A stretch of DNA of 64,000 nt from Rhizobium sp. CG5. Lineage in GTDB: Bacteria > Pseudomonadota > Alphaproteobacteria > Rhizobiales > Rhizobiaceae. Under the pieces are notes generated by a model, which made no database searches, had not been told where the DNA came from, and saw only the letters and a list, made by a program, of their open reading frames with translations. The stretch is taken from assembly GCF_023701945.1 (NCBI RefSeq), contig NZ_JABAEF010000002.1:1-64000 (forward strand), read 5' to 3'. Position numbers and translations under genes: made by a program. Shown piece by piece: positions 63,942-64,000 of the stretch (within the stretch, counting starts at the first letter, position 1; every line of letters begins with the position of its first letter).

Positions 63942-64000
63942 TCAGCTTTTGATATTGGCGGAATCGATCCAGCCGATATTGCCGTCGTTGCGGCGGTAGA
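63942..64000 (-). CDS. hpf: Ribosome hibernation promoting factor, C-terminal end (cut by window)
   Basis: Only the last 19 codons are present, reading YRRNDGNIGWIDSANIKS before the TGA. This is the conserved end of long-form HPF/RaiA proteins (YRR-DGxIGWID), which dimerise ribosomes in stationary phase. Its position directly upstream of ptsN is the normal rhizobial order. The rest lies beyond 64000. Confidence 0.85.
   Translation of the reverse strand, partial: YRRNDGNIGWIDSANIKS

Overview
The window looks like part of the main chromosome of an alphaproteobacterium of the Rhizobiaceae (Rhizobium/Agrobacterium type). The evidence is the gene content and order: mutM / enoyl-CoA hydratase / rpsT / dnaA, ubiE-ubiB, hemW-rdgB-rph / hrcA-grpE, and hpf-ptsN. 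It also carries a PmtA-type phospholipid N-methyltransferase next to dnaN, HWE/HisKA_2 histidine kinases, a RIME/REP-like palindrome, and uniformly high-GC, densely packed genes. Almost all of it is core genome. Only the extreme left edge looks mobile.

Layout. 1-952: the end of an IS21-like element interrupts a DUF4102-type tyrosine integrase beside the 3' end of guaA, a known integration site. 953-4207: guaA, a nucleosidase/thioesterase pair and tspO. 4248-9299: a four-gene exported iron/haem-type cluster (imelysin irpA, di-haem DUF1111 protein, second imelysin, Tat-exported DUF1513 protein). 9454-22624: housekeeping genes (rsmB, RlpA-like protein, queG, GST, uppP, NDUFA9-like protein, pyrF, pmtA, dnaN, rsmI). 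22621-31996: yraN, then a ugpBAEC phosphate-ester transporter behind a candidate PHO box, a cupin, gshB, comM and an HWE kinase. 32183-45230: cysK, exporters, an Lrp/EamA pair, dut, prfC, thiD behind a TPP riboswitch, and several small enzymes. 45247-52173: coaBC, a three-gene two-component operon, ubiB and ubiE. 52323-64000: mutM, enoyl-CoA hydratase, rpsT, a long dnaA leader, dnaA, two methyltransferases, hemW, rdgB, rph, hrcA, grpE, ptsN and the end of hpf.

How the genes fit together. Replication and its control (dnaA, dnaN), translation and RNA processing (rsmB, rsmI, queG, prfC, rpsT, rph, hpf), ubiquinone and CoA synthesis, nucleotide-pool hygiene (dut, rdgB, mutM) and heat-shock control (hrcA, grpE) dominate. 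Regulation visible in the DNA includes the TPP riboswitch with a candidate leader ORF, the PHO box before ugpB, six GANTC methylation sites plus four hairpins before dnaA, and a candidate heat-shock promoter before grpE.

I see no CRISPR array, tRNA, rRNA, phage structural gene or recognisable defence system. No wholly new system stands out. The observations most worth following are the dnaA upstream region, the thiD leader ORF, the interrupted guaA-island integrase and the motif-poor second imelysin. All assignments come from reading translated sequence and motifs by eye; no database search was run.
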